DNA of 64,000 nucleotides from JBGAQP01 sp044220635 (GCA_044220635.1 JBGAQP010000004.1:1-64000), one strand, 5' to 3'; shown: positions 10,462 through 18,476, numbered from the stretch's first letter. Notes: generated by a model from the sequence alone, not told the origin. Numbers and translations: made by a program.

Positions 10462-11871
10462 TCAGGACGAGTAGTACATGTCGAACTCCACCGGGTGGGT
10501 GGTCATGCGGAAGCGCTGGACCTCCTCGTACTTGAGCGCGATGTAGGCATCGAGCATGTCGTTGGAGAAGACGCCGCCGCGCGTGAGGAACTCGCGGTCC
10601 TTCTGCAGGCTCACGAGCGCCTCGTCGAGGGAGGCGCAGGGGTGCGGCACCTTCGCCGCCTCCTCCGGCTCGAGGTCGTAGAGGTTCTTGTCGAGCGGGT
10701 CGCCCGGGTGGATCTTGTTCTGCACGCCGTCGAGTCCCGCCATCAGGAGCGCGGCGAAGCACAGGTAGGGGTTCGCCGTCGGATCGGGAAAGCGCACCTC
10801 GACGCGCCGTCCCTTCGGGCCCGAGACGAACGGGATGCGGCAGGAGGCCGAGCGGTTGCGCGCGGAGTACGCGAGGTTGATCGGCGCCTCGAACCCCGGG
10901 ACCAGGCGCTTGTAGGAGTTGGTGCCCGGGTTCGTGATCGCGTTGAGCGCCTTCGCGTGCTTGATGACCCCGCCGATGTAGTAGAGCGCGAATTCCGAAA
11001 GGCCCGCGTAGCCGTCGCCCGCGAACAGGTTCTGTCCGCCCTTCCACACCGACTGGTGCACGTGCATTCCCGAGCCGTTGTCGCCCACGACGGGCTTGGG
11101 CATGAAGGTCGCGGTCTTCCCGTAGGAGCGCGCGACGTTCCAGACCGTGTACTTGAGGATCTGCAGCCAGTCGGCACGCTTCACGAGCGTGTTGAACTTC
11201 GTGCCGATCTCGCACTGGCCGGGCGCGGCCACCTCGTGGTGGTGCACCTCGACCTCCACGCCCTGCTCCTCGAGCGCGAGGCACATCGCCGAGCGGATGT
11301 CCTGCAGGGAGTCGACCGGCGGGACGGGGAAGTAGCCGCCCTTCACCGGGGGCCGGTGGCCGAGGTTGCCACCCTCGATCTTCGCGTCCGTCGACCAGGG
11401 CGCCTCCTCGGAGGTGATCTTCACGTAGCTGCCCGACATGTCGACCTTCCACTCGACCGCGTCGAAGATGAAGAACTCGGGCTCCGGGCCGAAGTACGCG
11501 GTGTCGCCCAAACCCGTGCTCTTGAGGTAGGCCTCGGCCTTCTTCGCGATGGAGCGCGGGTCGCGGTCGTAGCCCTTGCCCGTCGAGGGCTCGAGCACGT
11601 CGCAGGTGATCGCGAGCGTGGGCTCGTCGTAGAACGGGTCCATGCGCGCCGAATCCGGATCGGGCATGAGCAGCATGTCGGAGGCCTCGATGCCCTTCCA
11701 TCCCGCGATCGACGAGCCGTCGAAGGCGTGGCCGTCCTTGAACTTGTCCTCGCCGAAGGCCTTCGCCGGCACCGAGACGTGCTGCTCCTTGCCCTTGGTG
11801 TCGGTGAAGCGCAGGTCCACGAACTTGACCTCGTTTTCCTTGATCATCTTGGTGACATCGGCGACTGCCAT
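10462..11871 (-). CDS. glnA: Type I glutamine synthetase
   Basis: A 469-residue ammonia-assimilating enzyme that makes glutamine from glutamate, ammonia and ATP and assembles as a dodecamer. Recognisable blocks are the N-terminal AFDGSSIAGW loop, GPEPEFFIFD, the NGSGMHVHQS region and the ATP-binding KPFVPxxN-like region. The adenylylation site sequence NLYDLEPEE shows the enzyme belongs to the GSI-beta group controlled by GlnE. The ATG has a good Shine-Dalgarno (AGGAG). A sigma-54 promoter and two NtrC sites lie upstream, and ntrBC lie downstream on the same strand. Confidence 0.97.
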   Translation of the reverse strand: MAVADVTKMIKENEVKFVDLRFTDTKGKEQHVSVPAKAFGEDKFKDGHAFDGSSIAGWKGIEASDMLLMPDPDSARMDPFYDEPTLAITCDVLEPSTGKGYDRDPRSIAKKAEAYLKSTGLGDTAYFGPEPEFFIFDAVEWKVDMSGSYVKITSEEAPWSTDAKIEGGNLGHRPPVKGGYFPVPPVDSLQDIRSAMCLALEEQGVEVEVHHHEVAAPGQCEIGTKFNTLVKRADWLQILKYTVWNVARSYGKTATFMPKPVVGDNGSGMHVHQSVWKGGQNLFAGDGYAGLSEFALYYIGGVIKHAKALNAITNPGTNSYKRLVPGFEAPINLAYSARNRSASCRIPFVSGPKGRRVEVRFPDPTANPYLCFAALLMAGLDGVQNKIHPGDPLDKNLYDLEPEEAAKVPHPCASLDEALVSLQKDREFLTRGGVFSNDMLDAYIALKYEEVQRFRMTTHPVEFDMYYSS

Positions 11872-11948
11872 GACTTTCTCCTGATGGATGGGTTATGCCC
11901 TGAATTGGTGAATGGACGGCCGGGGAACAGCGATCGAGGCCATGAAGT

Positions 11949-11964
11949 AGCAGAAAACATGCCA
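11949..11964 (-). promoter_or_regulatory. Sigma-54 promoter of glnA
   Basis: The minus strand reads TGGCATG-N4-CTGCT against the sigma-54 consensus TGGCACG-N4-TTGCW, matching at 10 of 12 defined positions. The GG of the -24 element and the GC of the -12 element are correctly spaced. The predicted transcript start is near 11938, about 67 bases ahead of the glnA ATG. A weaker TATAAA-like sequence further upstream (about 11991-11996) could be a sigma-70 start, as in enteric glnA. Confidence 0.8.
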
Positions 11965-12024
11965 CTCGGCATGGAGTACAAGCTGTTGTTTTATAGCGTT
12001 TATCAGATTTCGTCGGCACCGGGC

Positions 12025-12041
12025 TGAACCATCGTGGTGCG
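12025..12041 (-). promoter_or_regulatory. NtrC binding site, promoter-proximal
   Basis: On the plus strand TGAACCATCGTGGTGCG differs from the symmetric NtrC consensus (TGCACCA-N3-TGGTGCA) at only two positions. Its centre lies about 95 bases upstream of the predicted glnA transcript start. Confidence 0.75.
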
Positions 12042-12054
12042 AATTCGATGAGTA

Positions 12055-12071
12055 TGCACCATCTTGGGGCT
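12055..12071 (-). promoter_or_regulatory. NtrC binding site, promoter-distal
   Basis: On the plus strand TGCACCATCTTGGGGCT matches the NtrC consensus half-site perfectly on the left and imperfectly on the right. Its centre is 30 bases, about three helical turns, from the proximal site and about 125 bases from the predicted start. This resembles the paired enhancer of E. coli glnA. Confidence 0.7.
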
Positions 12072-12222
12072 GCCGACCGGTGGAGCCGTGCGGCACCGAC
12101 GCAGACACTATATCTAATGGGGGCGGCGCAGCCCGGCGGCGCGGAGCCTGGCGGCCGCGGGCCGTTATCATGTCGTCTCGACCATTCGCATCGTCCCCGA
12201 TTTCCGGCCTGCCCCCCGACCG

Positions 12223-13041
12223 ATGGACCGCTACGTGGTGATCGGCAATCCGGTCTCGCACAGCCTCTCGCCCGAGATCCACGCGCTGTTCGCCGCGCAG
12301 CTCGGCGAGGCGATCGCCTATGACCGGCTCGAGGCGCCGCTCGCGGGTTTCGCGGGCGCCGCGCGGCGCTTCTTCGCCGAAGGCGGCCGCGGCGCGAACG
12401 TGACGCTGCCCTTCAAGGTGGAGGCGATGGCCCTCGCCGACACGCTCGCGGACCGCGCGCGGCTCGCGGGCGCGGTGAACACGCTCACCGCGACGCCTTC
12501 GGGGCTTTCGGGAGACAACACCGACGGCGCGGGTCTCGTCGCGGATCTCACCGGCAATCTCGGGGTGGAGCTCGCAGGCCGGCGCGTCCTGGTCCTCGGG
12601 GCGGGAGGGGCCGCGCGCGGCGTCATCGCGCCGCTGCTCGCGCTCGGCATCGCGAGCCTCACCGTCGCCAACCGCACGATCGGGCGCGCGGCGGAGCTCG
12701 CGGAGCGCTTTCGCGGACTCGGATGCGTCACCGCCTCGGGACTCGAACCGATCGAGGGCGCGCCGTTCGATCTCGTCGTGAACGCGACCTCGGCCTCGAC
12801 GCGGGGCGAGGCGCTCGCGATGGCCTCGGGAACTTTCGCCCCCGGGGCCGTCGCCTACGACATGGCCTACGGCGCGGCCGCCGCGGCCTTCCTCGGGCGC
12901 GCGAAGGCGGCGGGCGCGACGCGCTGCGCCGACGGGCTCGGCATGCTCGTCGAGCAGGCGGCGGAATCCTTCCGGATCTGGCGCGGGAGCCGCCCGCGGA
13001 CGGCGGAGGTGCTCGCGCGGCTGCGCGCGCGCGCCCCATGA
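12223..13041 (+). CDS. aroE: Shikimate 5-dehydrogenase
   Basis: A 272-residue NADP-dependent enzyme that reduces 3-dehydroshikimate to shikimate in aromatic amino-acid synthesis. The N-terminal substrate domain shows GNPVSHSLSP and NVTLPFK with the catalytic Lys. The DNTDGAGL block and the nucleotide-binding GAGGAARG follow. The start MDRYVVIGNPV is standard. The stop overlaps the mtgA start as ATGA, so aroE and mtgA are probably co-translated. The gene diverges from glnA across a 350-base region holding the glnA control sites. Confidence 0.95.
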   Translation: MDRYVVIGNPVSHSLSPEIHALFAAQLGEAIAYDRLEAPLAGFAGAARRFFAEGGRGANVTLPFKVEAMALADTLADRARLAGAVNTLTATPSGLSGDNTDGAGLVADLTGNLGVELAGRRVLVLGAGGAARGVIAPLLALGIASLTVANRTIGRAAELAERFRGLGCVTASGLEPIEGAPFDLVVNATSASTRGEALAMASGTFAPGAVAYDMAYGAAAAAFLGRAKAAGATRCADGLGMLVEQAAESFRIWRGSRPRTAEVLARLRARAP

Positions 13042-13733
13042 AGGCGGCGGCGCGCTTCCTCGCGTGGACCGTGGCCGCGTGCGCCGCGGCCTTTCTCGCC
13101 TGGCAGCTCGGGTACCTCGCGCGGGTGCTGTGGTGGCGCGAGCACGACCCCGGGACGACCGCGTTCATGGAAGAGCGCCTCGAGGCCCTGCGCCGGAAGA
13201 ACCCCAAGGCGCAGATCCGCCACTCCTGGGTCCGCTACGAGCGCATCTCCAGCCACCTCAAGCGCGCGATCGTCGCCGCGGAGGACGCGAAGTTCGTCGA
13301 CCACGAGGGCTTCGACTGGGAGGCGATCGAGAAGGCGATGGAGAAGAACCGGCGCAAGGGGCGCGTGATCGCCGGCGGCTCGACCATCTCGCAGCAGCTC
13401 GCCAAGAACCTCTTCCTGTCCGGGAGTCGCACGCCCTGGCGCAAGGGCCAGGAGGCGCTGATCACCGTCATGATCGAGACGACGATGCCCAAGCGGCGCA
13501 TCCTCGAGATCTACCTCAACGTGATCGAATGGGGCGAGGGCGTCTTCGGCGCCGAGGCCGCGGCGCGCCACTACTTCGGAACCGGCGCGGCATTCCTCGA
13601 CGCGGAGCAGTCCGCCCGCCTCGCGGCGATGGTCCCGAATCCGCGCTTCTACGACCGCAACCGCAACACCGCCTGGCTCGAGCGCAAGACCCGGATGATC
13701 CTCGCGCGCATGCCCTCGGCGGAGCTCCCCTGA
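13038..13733 (+). CDS. mtgA: Monofunctional peptidoglycan glycosyltransferase
   Basis: A 231-residue GT51 enzyme that polymerises lipid II into glycan strands at the periplasmic face. One N-terminal transmembrane anchor (about residues 5-25) precedes the catalytic domain. The domain has the catalytic Glu in AAEDAKFVDHEG, the GGSTISQQLAKNLFL motif and EIYLNVIEWG. There is no transpeptidase domain, and the length fits MtgA rather than a class A PBP. The ATG at 13038 overlaps the aroE stop. Confidence 0.94.
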   Translation: MKAAARFLAWTVAACAAAFLAWQLGYLARVLWWREHDPGTTAFMEERLEALRRKNPKAQIRHSWVRYERISSHLKRAIVAAEDAKFVDHEGFDWEAIEKAMEKNRRKGRVIAGGSTISQQLAKNLFLSGSRTPWRKGQEALITVMIETTMPKRRILEIYLNVIEWGEGVFGAEAAARHYFGTGAAFLDAEQSARLAAMVPNPRFYDRNRNTAWLERKTRMILARMPSAELP

Positions 13734-13795
13734 AGGCGCAAAGGCTCCCCGCCGGGGGAATCGCGGCCTAGAATACGGGCGGCCATCCGCCATCC

Positions 13796-15289
13796 ATGCC
13801 TCCGCGCGCCGGCGCGGCCGAAGTCCCGAACCCGCCCATGCCCCGCGCCGCCGACAACGCCCCATCCGCCCCCCCGCAGGAGCACCTGGAGGCGGTGCGC
13901 AAGCTCATCGCGAAGCAGCGGCTCGTCGAGGGCCTCGTGCACCGCCAGGGCGAGCACGACGCCCGCCGCCCCGGGCTCGTCGAGGGCCTGGTGCACAAGC
14001 AGAACCTCGCCGAGCTCCAGAAGCGCCTCGACGCGCTGCACGAGGCCGACGTCGCCTACATCCTCGAGGGGCTGCCGCTCGAGGACCGCCTGCTCGTCTG
14101 GGGCCTGGTGCGCACCGAGCGCGAAGGCGACATCCTGCTCGAGGTCTCCGACGCGGTGCGCGACACGCTGCTCGCGGACATGGACACCGCGGAGATCGTC
14201 GCCGCGGCCGAGAGCCTCGACGCCGACGAGATCGCCGACCTGGTGCCCGACCTCCCCGAGGAGGCGGTCCAGGACATCATCGAGGCGCGGGGCGACGAGG
14301 AACGCGCCCAGCTGCAGTCGGCGCTGTCGTACGCCGAGGGCACCGTCGGCGCGCTCATGGACTTCGACGTGGTGAGCATCCGCGACGACGTGACCTGCGA
14401 GGTGGCGCTGCGCTACCTGCGCCGGTTCGAGGAGCTTCCCGCCCAGACGGACGCGCTTTTCGTCGTCGACCGCGACGACCACCTGAAGGGCATCCTCCCG
14501 CTGAAGAAGCTCCTCGTGAGCGATCCCGAGACCGAGGTCGCCGGTCTCTACGAGCGCGACGCGGCCTCCTTCGCCGCCGAGAGCGAGGCCGACGCCGCCG
14601 CGCAGGCCTTCGAGCGCCACGAGCTCGTGAGCGCGCCGGTCACCGACGGCGAGGGCCGCGTCGTGGGCCGGATCACCGCCTCGGCGGTGCTCGACCACGT
14701 GCGCGACCGCCAGGAGACCCAGGAGCTCGGAAAGGTGGGCCTGCGCGAGGAAGAGGACCTCTTCTCGAGCGTGTGGTCGAGCGCGAAGAACCGCGGGCCC
14801 TGGCTCGCGCTGAACCTGTGCACGGCGTTCGTCGCCTCGCGGGTCATCGGCGCCTTCGAAGGCTCCATCGAGCGGCTCGCGGCGCTCGCCGCGCTGATGC
14901 CGATCGTCGCGGGCATCGGCGGCAACGCCGGCAACCAGACCACCACGCTCATCGTGCGCGCGCTCGCCCTCGGCCAGGTGAGCGCCTCGCGCGCGCGCAT
15001 CCTGCTCGCGAAGGAACTGGGCATCAGCACGGTGAACGGGGTGATCTGGGGCGGCGTCCTCGGCGTGGTCGCGTGGGCGCTCTATGCCAACGTCGCCCTC
15101 GGCGGGGTGATGGCCCTCGCGATGCTCCTCAACCTCGTGGTCGCCGCGCTCGCCGGGATCTTCATCCCGCTCACCATGGAGCGATTCGGGCGCGACCCCG
15201 CGGTCGGCTCGAGCGTCTTCCTCACCTTCGTGACCGACAGCATGGGGTTCTTCATCTTCCTCGGGCTCGCGACCGCCTTCCTGGTCTAG
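13796..15289 (+). CDS. mgtE: Magnesium transporter MgtE
   Basis: A 497-residue Mg2+ channel/transporter. The cytoplasmic MgtE N domain (about residues 65-165) and two CBS domains (about 170-300) sense internal Mg2+. Five hydrophobic helices form the pore from about residue 345, with the signature GIGGNAGNQ. The first 25 residues are Pro/Ala-rich and poorly conserved, so the true start may be downstream at the second Met. A TAGAAT-like -10 lies about 25 bases ahead of the ATG. The 62-base leader looks too short for an Mg riboswitch. Confidence 0.92.
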   Translation: MPPRAGAAEVPNPPMPRAADNAPSAPPQEHLEAVRKLIAKQRLVEGLVHRQGEHDARRPGLVEGLVHKQNLAELQKRLDALHEADVAYILEGLPLEDRLLVWGLVRTEREGDILLEVSDAVRDTLLADMDTAEIVAAAESLDADEIADLVPDLPEEAVQDIIEARGDEERAQLQSALSYAEGTVGALMDFDVVSIRDDVTCEVALRYLRRFEELPAQTDALFVVDRDDHLKGILPLKKLLVSDPETEVAGLYERDAASFAAESEADAAAQAFERHELVSAPVTDGEGRVVGRITASAVLDHVRDRQETQELGKVGLREEEDLFSSVWSSAKNRGPWLALNLCTAFVASRVIGAFEGSIERLAALAALMPIVAGIGGNAGNQTTTLIVRALALGQVSASRARILLAKELGISTVNGVIWGGVLGVVAWALYANVALGGVMALAMLLNLVVAALAGIFIPLTMERFGRDPAVGSSVFLTFVTDSMGFFIFLGLATAFLV

Positions 15290-15291
15290 CG

Positions 15292-15807
15292 ATGGCGCGG
15301 CTCTTCTTCGCGCTGTGGCCCGACGCGGCGTCCCGCCGCGCGCTCGCCTCGCTCGCCGGGGAGGTCGCCGGGCGCTCCGGGGGCCGGGCCGTGGGCGAGG
15401 ACCGGCTGCATCTCACGCTCGCCTTCCTGGGCGAAGTGCCCCGGGACCGGATACCCGCGGCGCTGGCGGCTGCGTCCGGGGTGGCCGTGCCGCCCTTCGA
15501 GCTTTCGCTCGACCGCGTAGGTTCCTTCGCGCGCGCGAACGTGGCCTGGGTGGGCGTCGATCCGCCGCCGGCCGCGCTCGCGGGGCTGCACACGGCGCTC
15601 GCCGGGCGCCTCTCCGAGGCGGGGTTCGGGCTGGAGAAGCGAGCCTTTGCCGCGCACCTCACGCTCGCGCGCCGCATCGCCCGGCCCGTCGAAGGCGCGG
15701 CCATCGCGCCCATCGCCTGGCGGGTGCCGGAGTTCGCGCTCGTGCAGACGCAGCCGCGCGACGGCGCCTACCGGACACTGGAGCGCTGGGCCCTGCACGG
15801 GAGCTGA
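15292..15807 (+). CDS. thpR: RNA 2',3'-cyclic phosphodiesterase (2H family)
   Basis: A 171-residue member of the 2H phosphoesterase superfamily, formerly called 2'-5' RNA ligase, which opens 2',3'-cyclic phosphates on RNA. Both signature HxTx motifs are present, HLTL in the first half (HLTLAFLG) and HLTL in the second (AHLTLARR). The start MARLFFALWPD fits homologues. It begins two bases after the mgtE stop. The 173 bases after it hold GC-rich inverted repeats without a clear T run. Confidence 0.9.
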   Translation: MARLFFALWPDAASRRALASLAGEVAGRSGGRAVGEDRLHLTLAFLGEVPRDRIPAALAAASGVAVPPFELSLDRVGSFARANVAWVGVDPPPAALAGLHTALAGRLSEAGFGLEKRAFAAHLTLARRIARPVEGAAIAPIAWRVPEFALVQTQPRDGAYRTLERWALHGS

Positions 15808-15980
15808 GGCGGGGAAGGGTGCCGGAAGCGCGCTTCGCGCGCGGGCGTGGGGCGGGAGGGAAACCCGCTAGCGAGGCGCTACCCGGCCAAAGGGACCGGA
15901 GGCTTGCGCGCCCGGGCGACCGGGTCGCGCCTCGTGTACGGGTCGAGCCGTCTTGCGGTTCGGGAGCCTGGGGCGCCCGT

Positions 15981-16328
15981 TCAGCTCATCGGCTTGATCA
16001 GCGGCGTGATGACCGGGGTCACCGCGGGGGCCATGGGCCTCGCCGGGGCGGCCGCCTTCATCGCAGGCTTCTTCGCCGCTTTCTTCTTCTTGGCTGCCTT
16101 CTTCTTTGCGGGCTTTTTCTTGGCGGCCTTTTTCTTCGCAGGCTTCTTTTTCGCGGCCTTTTTCTTCGCCGTCTTCTTCTTGGCGGTTTTCTTTTTCGCA
16201 GTCTTCTTCTTCGCGGTCTTCTTCTTCGCCGTCTTTTTCTTGGCCGCAGGCTTCTTCGCGGTCTTTTTCTTGGCGGCGGGTTTCTTCGCGGCTTTCTTCT
16301 TGGCGGGCTTCTTCTTGGCAGTTGCCAT
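15981..16328 (-). CDS. Lysine-rich histone H1-like (AlgP-type) protein
   Basis: A 115-residue, extremely basic protein. Residues 2-90 are built almost wholly from five-residue units such as TAKKK, AAKKK and PAKKK, with no acidic residues in that stretch. The C-terminus is Pro/Met/Val-rich and not basic (TPVITPLIKPMS). The family includes bacterial histone H1-like proteins and Pseudomonas AlgP, which bind DNA without sequence specificity. A strong Shine-Dalgarno (AAGGAG) precedes the ATG. The repeat-built gene could easily change length by slippage. DNA binding is inferred from composition. Confidence 0.85.
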   Translation of the reverse strand: MATAKKKPAKKKAAKKPAAKKKTAKKPAAKKKTAKKKTAKKKTAKKKTAKKKTAKKKAAKKKPAKKKAAKKKPAKKKAAKKKKAAKKPAMKAAAPARPMAPAVTPVITPLIKPMS

Positions 16329-16633
16329 CGTCTACTCCTTTCAATGTTGGACCGAATTGTCGACCGTGCGGCGGCGGTCCTCTCGGGCGCTCGCCGCACT
16401 ACCAAGCGTTCGGATTCGCATCGAACGGGAGCCAGGTGGCTCTTGGTTCAGGACGCGCCCACCGTTTCCGGTGCGCACGCCTGCTTGGTGAAGCGGATTC
16501 TAGTATGAAAAATCCGCGTGACCCCCGTTTCGGGCCTTGTCAAGACCGCTTATTTGATCCAACTCGCCGGCAAATGGTATCGAGACGATACCATTAGGGC
16601 CCCGATCGCCGCTTTTGATCGCCGCGGGAGCGC
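16329..16633. other. Intergenic region between the histone-like gene and lysA
   Basis: About 305 bases without a convincing gene. It holds the leader of the minus-strand histone-like gene, a TAGAAT-like element near 16497-16502 and a TTGACA on the minus strand (16538-16543). These two are too far apart to be one promoter. It also holds the palindrome at 16574-16594, described separately. Base composition is clearly more AT-rich than the flanking genes. Confidence 0.6.
16574..16594. promoter_or_regulatory. Perfect palindrome, possible operator shared with the MarR gene
   Basis: Arms ATGGTATCG and CGATACCAT flank the three bases AGA, giving nine perfect base pairs. The inner core GTATCG-N3-CGATAC is the same as the palindrome inside the promoter of the MarR-type gene at 18424-18438. 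It lies about 245 bases upstream of the histone-like gene and 40 bases after the lysA stop. It could instead act as an RNA hairpin at the end of lysA, but no T run follows. Confidence 0.55.
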
Positions 16634-17887
16634 TCAGGCGCCGTCGAGCGTGCGCTCGAGCGCGAACAGCGACTCCACGCTCTCGCGGCGCCGCACCTCG
16701 ATCGCGCGCTCGCCGTCGACGAGGACCTCGCAGGGGCGAGGGCGCGCGTTGTAGTTCGAGCTCATCACCATGCCGTACGCGCCCGAGGAGAGGATCGCCA
16801 GGAGATCGCCCTCCCGCAGCGCGAGCTCGCGGTCGGTGCCGAGCACGTCGGAGGACTCGCACACCGGGCCGACCACGTCGTAGCGCGCGCTTTCGCGGCC
16901 CGGCGCGTCGACCACCGGGACGATGTCGTGCCAGGCCTCGTAGAGGGCGGGGCGCAGCAGCTCGCTCATCGAGGCGTCCACGACCGCGAAGCGCCGCGCC
17001 TTGTCGAGCTTGAGGTACTCGACGCGGGTGAGGAGCACGCCGGCGTTGCCCACGATCGAGCGGCCGGGTTCGATGAGCACCTCGAGCCCGCGCCCGGCGA
17101 GCCGCCGCACGAGCGAGCGGGCGTAGGCGCGCGCCTCGGGCGCATCCTCGTCCCGGTAGCGGATTCCCAGGCCCCCGCCGAGGTCGATGTGGCCGAGCGC
17201 GATGCCCAGGCCCGCGACCTGCTCGGCGAGTTCGAGCACGCGCTCGAGCGCCTCGTCGAGCGGGGCCGTGTCGAGGATCTGCGAGCCGATGTGGCAGTCG
17301 ATGCCGGTCACCTCCACGTTGGGAAGCGTGGCGGCCCGGGCGTAGACCGCGAGCGCGCGGTCGTGAGGGATGCCGAACTTGTTGCCCGCGAGCCCCGTCG
17401 AGATATAGGGATGCGTGCCGGCGTCGACGTCGGGATTGATCCTGAGCGAGACGGGTGCGCGCAGGCCGAGCGAGCCGGCGAGGGCGTCGAGGCGGTCGAG
17501 CTCGGGCTCGCTCTCGACGTTGAAGCACTTGATGCCCGCGGCGAGCCCGGCGCGCAGCTCGGCCTCGGACTTGCCCACGCCCGAGAAGATGACCCGCGAG
17601 GGGTCCGCGCCCGCGGCGAGCACCCGGGCGAGCTCGCCCCCGGACACGATGTCGAAGCCCGCGCCCAGGCGCCGGAGCAGGTCGAGGATCGCGAGGTTGC
17701 CGTTCGCCTTCACCGCGTAGCACACGAGGTGGTCGACGCCGGCGAGCCCCTCGTCGAATCCACGGTAGGCCGCCTCGATCGCGGCGCGCGAGTACACGTA
17801 GCAGGGCGTGCCGAAGCGCCGGGCGATCTCGGCGAGGTCCGCCCCTTCGAGGCGAAGCCGCCCGGCGGGGCGCGAGAGCGGGTTCAT
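16634..17887 (-). CDS. lysA: Diaminopimelate decarboxylase
   Basis: A 417-residue PLP enzyme that makes lysine from meso-diaminopimelate. The PLP lysine lies in CYAVKANGN. The HIGSQI motif, the glycine-rich GGGLGIRY and the substrate-binding VGPVCESSD block are all present. I chose the ATG at 17887 (MNPLSRPAGRL), which overlaps the lptM stop as ATGA. The longer upstream frame runs antisense through cyaY and was rejected. The order lptM-lysA divergent from cyaY is common in proteobacteria. Confidence 0.96.
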   Translation of the reverse strand: MNPLSRPAGRLRLEGADLAEIARRFGTPCYVYSRAAIEAAYRGFDEGLAGVDHLVCYAVKANGNLAILDLLRRLGAGFDIVSGGELARVLAAGADPSRVIFSGVGKSEAELRAGLAAGIKCFNVESEPELDRLDALAGSLGLRAPVSLRINPDVDAGTHPYISTGLAGNKFGIPHDRALAVYARAATLPNVEVTGIDCHIGSQILDTAPLDEALERVLELAEQVAGLGIALGHIDLGGGLGIRYRDEDAPEARAYARSLVRRLAGRGLEVLIEPGRSIVGNAGVLLTRVEYLKLDKARRFAVVDASMSELLRPALYEAWHDIVPVVDAPGRESARYDVVGPVCESSDVLGTDRELALREGDLLAILSSGAYGMVMSSNYNARPRPCEVLVDGERAIEVRRRESVESLFALERTLDGA

Positions 17888-17997
17888 GGCGCGGGGGCGC
17901 TCTTCGCGGGCGGCGGCTCCGGGAGCTTGAGCGGGCCCTTCTGCCCGCAGCCGCCGAGCGCGAGCGCGAGGGCGACGAGGACGAGGGCGCGTATCAT
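17884..17997 (-). CDS. lptM: Small LptM-type lipoprotein
   Basis: A 37-residue lipoprotein. The hydrophobic signal (MIRALVLVALALAL) ends in the lipobox LGGC, followed by the family signature GQKGPL and a Pro-rich tail. LptM (YifL) helps the LptD/LptE outer-membrane translocon mature. The start may instead be the ATG at 18006, which adds three residues. It precedes lysA with a four-base overlap. Its start codon shares bases with, or nearly touches, the divergent cyaY start. Confidence 0.85.
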   Translation of the reverse strand: MIRALVLVALALALGGCGQKGPLKLPEPPPAKSAPAP

Positions 17998-18007
17998 GCG
18001 ATTCATT

Positions 18008-18319
18008 ATGACGGAAAGCGAATTCCACCGGGCGGTCGACGCCGTGCTCGCCCGCCTGGATTCCGCCCTCGAGCCGGTCGGGGAGCTCGACGTCGACCTC
18101 GAGGGCGGCATCCTCACCGTCACGGGCGCCGATGGCTCGAAGCTGATCGTCAACCGCCAGACGCCCAACCGCGAGATCTGGGTTGCGGCGCGCTCCGGGG
18201 GCTTCCACTACGCCTTCCGCGACGGCGCGTGGCGCGACACGCGCTCCGGCGCGGAGCTCTTCGCCGCGCTCGCCGCGCTCCTCGCCGCGCAGGCGGGCCG
18301 CGCGGTCGACCTCGGGTGA
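18008..18319 (+). CDS. cyaY: Frataxin homologue CyaY
   Basis: A 103-residue iron-binding regulator of Fe-S cluster assembly. The acidic first helix (TESEFHRAVDAVLARLD), the LDVDLEGGILTV strands, the NRQTPNREIWVAARSGGFHY core and the WRDTRSG tail are typical. Homologues begin MTESEF, which supports the ATG at 18008. However, the only good Shine-Dalgarno (GAGGG) is spaced correctly for an ATG at 17996, which adds MRFI. The gene diverges from lptM-lysA with essentially no intergenic space. Confidence 0.92.
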   Translation: MTESEFHRAVDAVLARLDSALEPVGELDVDLEGGILTVTGADGSKLIVNRQTPNREIWVAARSGGFHYAFRDGAWRDTRSGAELFAALAALLAAQAGRAVDLG

Positions 18320-18412
18320 CCCGCGGGCGTTTTGCGCGCCCTGGAGGCCCGGAAAATCGGTCGCGGGGCGATTTGGTAGCGAATCGACACGAAATCGCAG
18401 GATCGCAAATCC

Positions 18413-18442
18413 TTGACTTTTTCGTATCGACCCGATACTAAT
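18413..18442 (+). promoter_or_regulatory. Predicted promoter with embedded palindromic operator of the MarR-type gene
   Basis: A -35 element TTGACT (18413-18418) is followed 17-18 bases later by a -10-like TACTAAT (18436-18442). The perfect palindrome GTATCG-ACC-CGATAC (18424-18438) fills the spacer, the usual place for an autorepressor site. The region is AT-rich compared with its surroundings. The same palindrome core recurs at 16577-16591. Confidence 0.6.
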
Positions 18443-18476
18443 CCGGGAACGCGGGGAATCCGCGGGGAGGAGCGCC

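Noticed and set aside
13734..13795. Possible Mg2+ riboswitch (ykoK or mgtA type) ahead of mgtE
   Set aside because: Only 62 bases separate mtgA from mgtE, too short for those aptamers, and no conserved core is visible.
13896..14010. Repeated LVEGLVH(R/K)Q segment near the MgtE N-terminus as an odd duplication
   Set aside because: As I recall, other betaproteobacterial MgtE proteins carry the same tandem motif, so it is a family feature rather than a local event.
15822..15850. GC-rich inverted repeat after thpR as a terminator
   Set aside because: The GCGCGC-TTC-GCGCGC stem is followed by G/C-rich sequence without a T run, so it is not a convincing intrinsic terminator.
16538..16543. TTGACA on the minus strand upstream of the histone-like gene as a -35 box
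   Set aside because: No -10-like sequence lies 16-18 bases downstream. The nearest TAGAAT is about 35 bases away.
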